A DNA stretch of 6,939 nt. It comes from Bacilli bacterium (GTDB lineage: Bacteria > Bacillota_I > Bacilli_A > RF39 > UBA660). Every line of letters begins with the position of its first letter. Position 1 is the first letter of the stretch. Positions 5,294 through 6,939 of the stretch are shown here, piece after piece. The DNA is taken from positions 1-6,939 of the forward strand of contig CAAGHJ010000037.1 of NCBI GenBank assembly GCA_900769635.1, read 5' to 3'. Under the pieces are notes generated by a model that saw only the letters and a program-made list of their open reading frames with translations, did not search any database and was not told the origin of the DNA. Both the position numbers and the translations under genes were made by a program.

Positions 5294-6436
5294 ATGAAGA
5301 TTGGTTTATTTATGGACGATTATTTTCCTAGTATGAATGGGGTCATTTATGTTATGGATAATTATGCTAAGAGGCTAGGTAAAGTGGCTGAAGTTGTGGT
5401 GGTAGTTCCTTATGTGGATAAGGAGTACAAGGATGATTTTCCGTATAGGGTTATTCGGGTAAAGAGTAAGAGAATGGGTAAGGTTGGTTATTCTTTTTCT
5501 ACTCCTTGGAGCGATAAGGGGATGTGTCAGAGGCTTTTGGATGAGAAGTTTGATATTATTCATATTCATAGTCCTTTCATTATGGGGAGACTTGGTTTAT
5601 GGGTTGGAGAGAAGGCTAATGTGCCGGTTGTTGGGACTATTCATACTAGGTTTAGTTATGAGTTTAAGAGGATTTTTAAGGGGAAGGCTTTTAATAGGTT
5701 TATGATGAATTTTGTTATTAATACTTATAATAGATGTGATGAGCTTTTTACGGTTAATGAGGCAATTAAGAGGCTTTATATTGAAGAGGGGATAAAGAGA
5801 AGGATTAGGATTGTGCCTAATGCTACGGAAATGGTACCGGTTAGGGCGAAAGTTAAGGCAAGGAATTATATTAATGAAACGTACAAGATTGATGAGGACG
5901 CACGGGTGCTTCTTTTTGTAGGGAGGATTAATATTGTTAAGAATATTTTGTTCTTGGTAGAAAGTCTTAAGGAGGTACGGAAAAGTGGTATTAAATTTGT
6001 GATGTTATTTGTTGGGACGCCTGATGATATTGGGAAGCTTAGGAGTAAGATTAGGGAATGTGAGTTAGAGGATTATGTGCAGATTATTGGGAAGATTACG
6101 GACAGGGATATTCTTAGTTACTTTTATGTTAGGGCGGATTTGTTCTTGTTTCCGTCGACGTTTGATACGTCTAGTTTAGTTCAGGTTGAGGCAGCAAGTC
6201 AGAAGACACCGACGATGTTTATAGAGGATTCTCCGACGGCAAGTGCGGTTACTAATGGGGTTAATGGGTTTATTACGAAGGCAAATCCCAAGGCTTATGG
6301 TAAGAAAATTGTGGAAGTGCTTAATGATGAGGCTCTTTATAAGAAAGTTAGTGAGAATGCTTATAGGGATTTGTATAAGACTTGGGATGATGCTGTAGAG
6401 ATTTTAGAGGGTTATTATGAGGAAATAGTGAAGTAG
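5294..6436 (+). CDS. GT4-type glycosyltransferase, probably lipid-directed
   Basis: A 380-residue GT-B fold glycosyltransferase of family GT4. The N-terminal acceptor domain starts MKIGLFMDDYFPSMNGV, with the typical PxxNGV loop, and contains IHIHSPFIMGRLG (89-101) and GTIHTRFSYEF (114-124). Such features recall diacylglycerol glucosyltransferases (MGlcDAG synthase type) and PimA-like enzymes. The donor domain has FVGRINIVKN (R211 and K216, expected to bind the nucleotide-sugar phosphates) and FPSTFDTSSLVQVEAA (287-301). In the EX7E motif the first Glu is Asp (D291, E299). There is no signal peptide; a cytosolic or membrane-face location is expected. The start is set by AAGGAGG (5277-5283) inside the end of folD, 10 nt upstream. 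Tandem stops TAG TGA end it. Sugar donor and acceptor are inferred only; a lipid acceptor fits the neighbouring ligase and PAP2 protein. Confidence 0.88.
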   Translation: MKIGLFMDDYFPSMNGVIYVMDNYAKRLGKVAEVVVVVPYVDKEYKDDFPYRVIRVKSKRMGKVGYSFSTPWSDKGMCQRLLDEKFDIIHIHSPFIMGRLGLWVGEKANVPVVGTIHTRFSYEFKRIFKGKAFNRFMMNFVINTYNRCDELFTVNEAIKRLYIEEGIKRRIRIVPNATEMVPVRAKVKARNYINETYKIDEDARVLLFVGRINIVKNILFLVESLKEVRKSGIKFVMLFVGTPDDIGKLRSKIRECELEDYVQIIGKITDRDILSYFYVRADLFLFPSTFDTSSLVQVEAASQKTPTMFIEDSPTASAVTNGVNGFITKANPKAYGKKIVEVLNDEALYKKVSENAYRDLYKTWDDAVEILEGYYEEIVK

Positions 6437-6468
6437 TGATGAACTTTACTATTTTTATATATAAAGAA

Positions 6469-6497
6469 AAAGCAGGCTACAAATTGTAGCCTGCTTT
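6469..6497. terminator. Strong hairpin terminator between convergent genes
   Basis: AAAGCAGGCTAC (6469-6480) and GTAGCCTGCTTT (6486-6497) are perfect 12-bp arms around a 5-nt AAATT, which can add one more A-T pair. Read on the minus strand the stem runs into TTTTTCTTT, a good U-tract, so it terminates the minus-strand gene whose stop is at 6504-6506. Read on the plus strand it ends in only TTT before A residues, but the stem probably also ends the plus-strand array, whose last stop is at 6436. Confidence 0.88.
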
Positions 6498-6503
6498 AAA
6501 AAA

Positions 6504-6939
6504 TTATAGGGAAAGAGTTTTTTTCATAGCAGTAATCTCAGGTTTACTGACACCAAGTATTTTTTTGATGATACTTTCGTCAATACCATTTTCTAGCATT
6601 CCTTTAAGATTGTTATTTCTTTCTTGCAAGACTCCTTGCTTAAGTCCTTCTTCACGACCTTGCTCAATTCCTTGCTCAATCCCTTTTTCAATTCCTTGTT
6701 CAAATCCTTGCTCCAGTTTGTATTCAAGAGCATCTTGCCTTTCCTTTTCAGAGTCCCTTACTTCAAATAACATATCTAGAAACTCCTCACTGTTTAATTT
6801 ACTATTAATAGTATCCGTTAATTTTTTTGCCATATCTTTCTTTAAACCTCCTTTAATCATTAATTCTTCAATTTCTTTCACACTATCAGAGTGAAAAACA
6901 GAAACCAGTAACAAACCCTTACTACATTCATTATATCTC
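6504..6939 (-). CDS. C-terminal part of an Rpn/PD-(D/E)XK nuclease-like protein, cut by the right edge
   Basis: The frame is open from the window edge to TAA at 6506-6504, so at least 145 residues are seen and the N-terminus lies outside. It begins RYNECSKGLLLVSVFHSDSV and continues as a charged helical stretch. Next come EQGFEQGIEKGIEQGIEQG-type four-residue repeats, then a short end, MLENGIDESIIKKILGVSKPEI, that looks like a helix-turn-helix. This tail is typical of Rpn-type recombination-promoting nuclease / putative transposase proteins (PD-(D/E)XK family), whose catalytic domain would lie upstream and is not visible. A TTG at 6914 is the first start-like codon in the visible frame but is unlikely to be the true start. 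Leu TTA and Lys AAA are commoner here than in the plus-strand genes, compatible with separate origin. Confidence 0.6.
   Translation of the reverse strand, partial: RYNECSKGLLLVSVFHSDSVKEIEELMIKGGLKKDMAKKLTDTINSKLNSEEFLDMLFEVRDSEKERQDALEYKLEQGFEQGIEKGIEQGIEQGREEGLKQGVLQERNNNLKGMLENGIDESIIKKILGVSKPEITAMKKTLSL
6625..6720 (-). repeat. 12-bp tandem repeat coding four-residue units
   Basis: Eight consecutive 12-bp units can be laid out from 6625 to 6720. The best conserved, at 6661-6708, vary around TGCTCAATTCCT on the plus strand. On the coding strand they give units such as EQGI, EKGI, EQGR and KQGV. The unit length is a multiple of three, so gain or loss of units keeps the frame and changes only the length of the helical segment. 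Confidence 0.8.

Noticed and set aside
6625..6720. The regular repeats as a CRISPR array
   Set aside because: Units are 12 bp with no spacers and stay in one reading frame, so they are coding repeats.
6565..6894. 109-codon plus-strand open frame opposite the Rpn-like gene
   Set aside because: Its Ser/Pro/Cys repeats are the antisense reading of the 12-bp tandem repeat; the minus strand gives the recognisable protein.

Overview
The window is low-GC DNA with standard stop codons (TGA acts as a stop), strong AAGGAGG-type ribosome binding sites, sigma-A-like promoters and tightly packed co-directional genes. It looks chromosomal and most like a low-GC Firmicute, probably a gut clostridial (Lachnospiraceae-like) species. 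That placement is an inference from gene style and family resemblance.

Layout: positions 1-25 hold the first codons of a minus-strand gene running off the left edge. Positions 26-577 are an AT-rich intergenic region with a near-perfect 12-bp inverted repeat, promoter-like elements pointing both ways, a terminator-like hairpin and one copy of a recurring CCCGATAGGG motif. Six plus-strand genes follow. They are a divergent Ham1/RdgB-like protein (578-1168), an overlapping PAP2 membrane phosphatase (1140-1763), then a clear promoter (1817-1845), a CAT/E2-fold acyltransferase-like protein (1869-2729), an overlapping AMP-forming acyl-CoA ligase-like enzyme (2698-4452), folD (4458-5291) and a GT4 glycosyltransferase (5294-6436). 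A strong hairpin (6469-6497) closes the array. Beyond it lies a convergent minus-strand gene, cut by the right edge, that resembles the C-terminal part of an Rpn/PD-(D/E)XK-type protein and carries a 12-bp tandem repeat coding for EQGI-like units.

How the genes may work together: an acyl-activating ligase, an acyltransferase-fold protein, a glycosyltransferase resembling the diacylglycerol glucosyltransferase branch and a PAP2 lipid phosphatase would suit synthesis or modification of a membrane (glyco)lipid. folD supplies one-carbon units and looks like a housekeeping passenger. The most notable oddity is that the acyltransferase-like protein has Glu where the CAT/E2 family has its catalytic His (DERIGDG instead of DHRxxDG), next to a complete-looking ligase. 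Function is inferred from family membership and context; no substrate can be read from the sequence.
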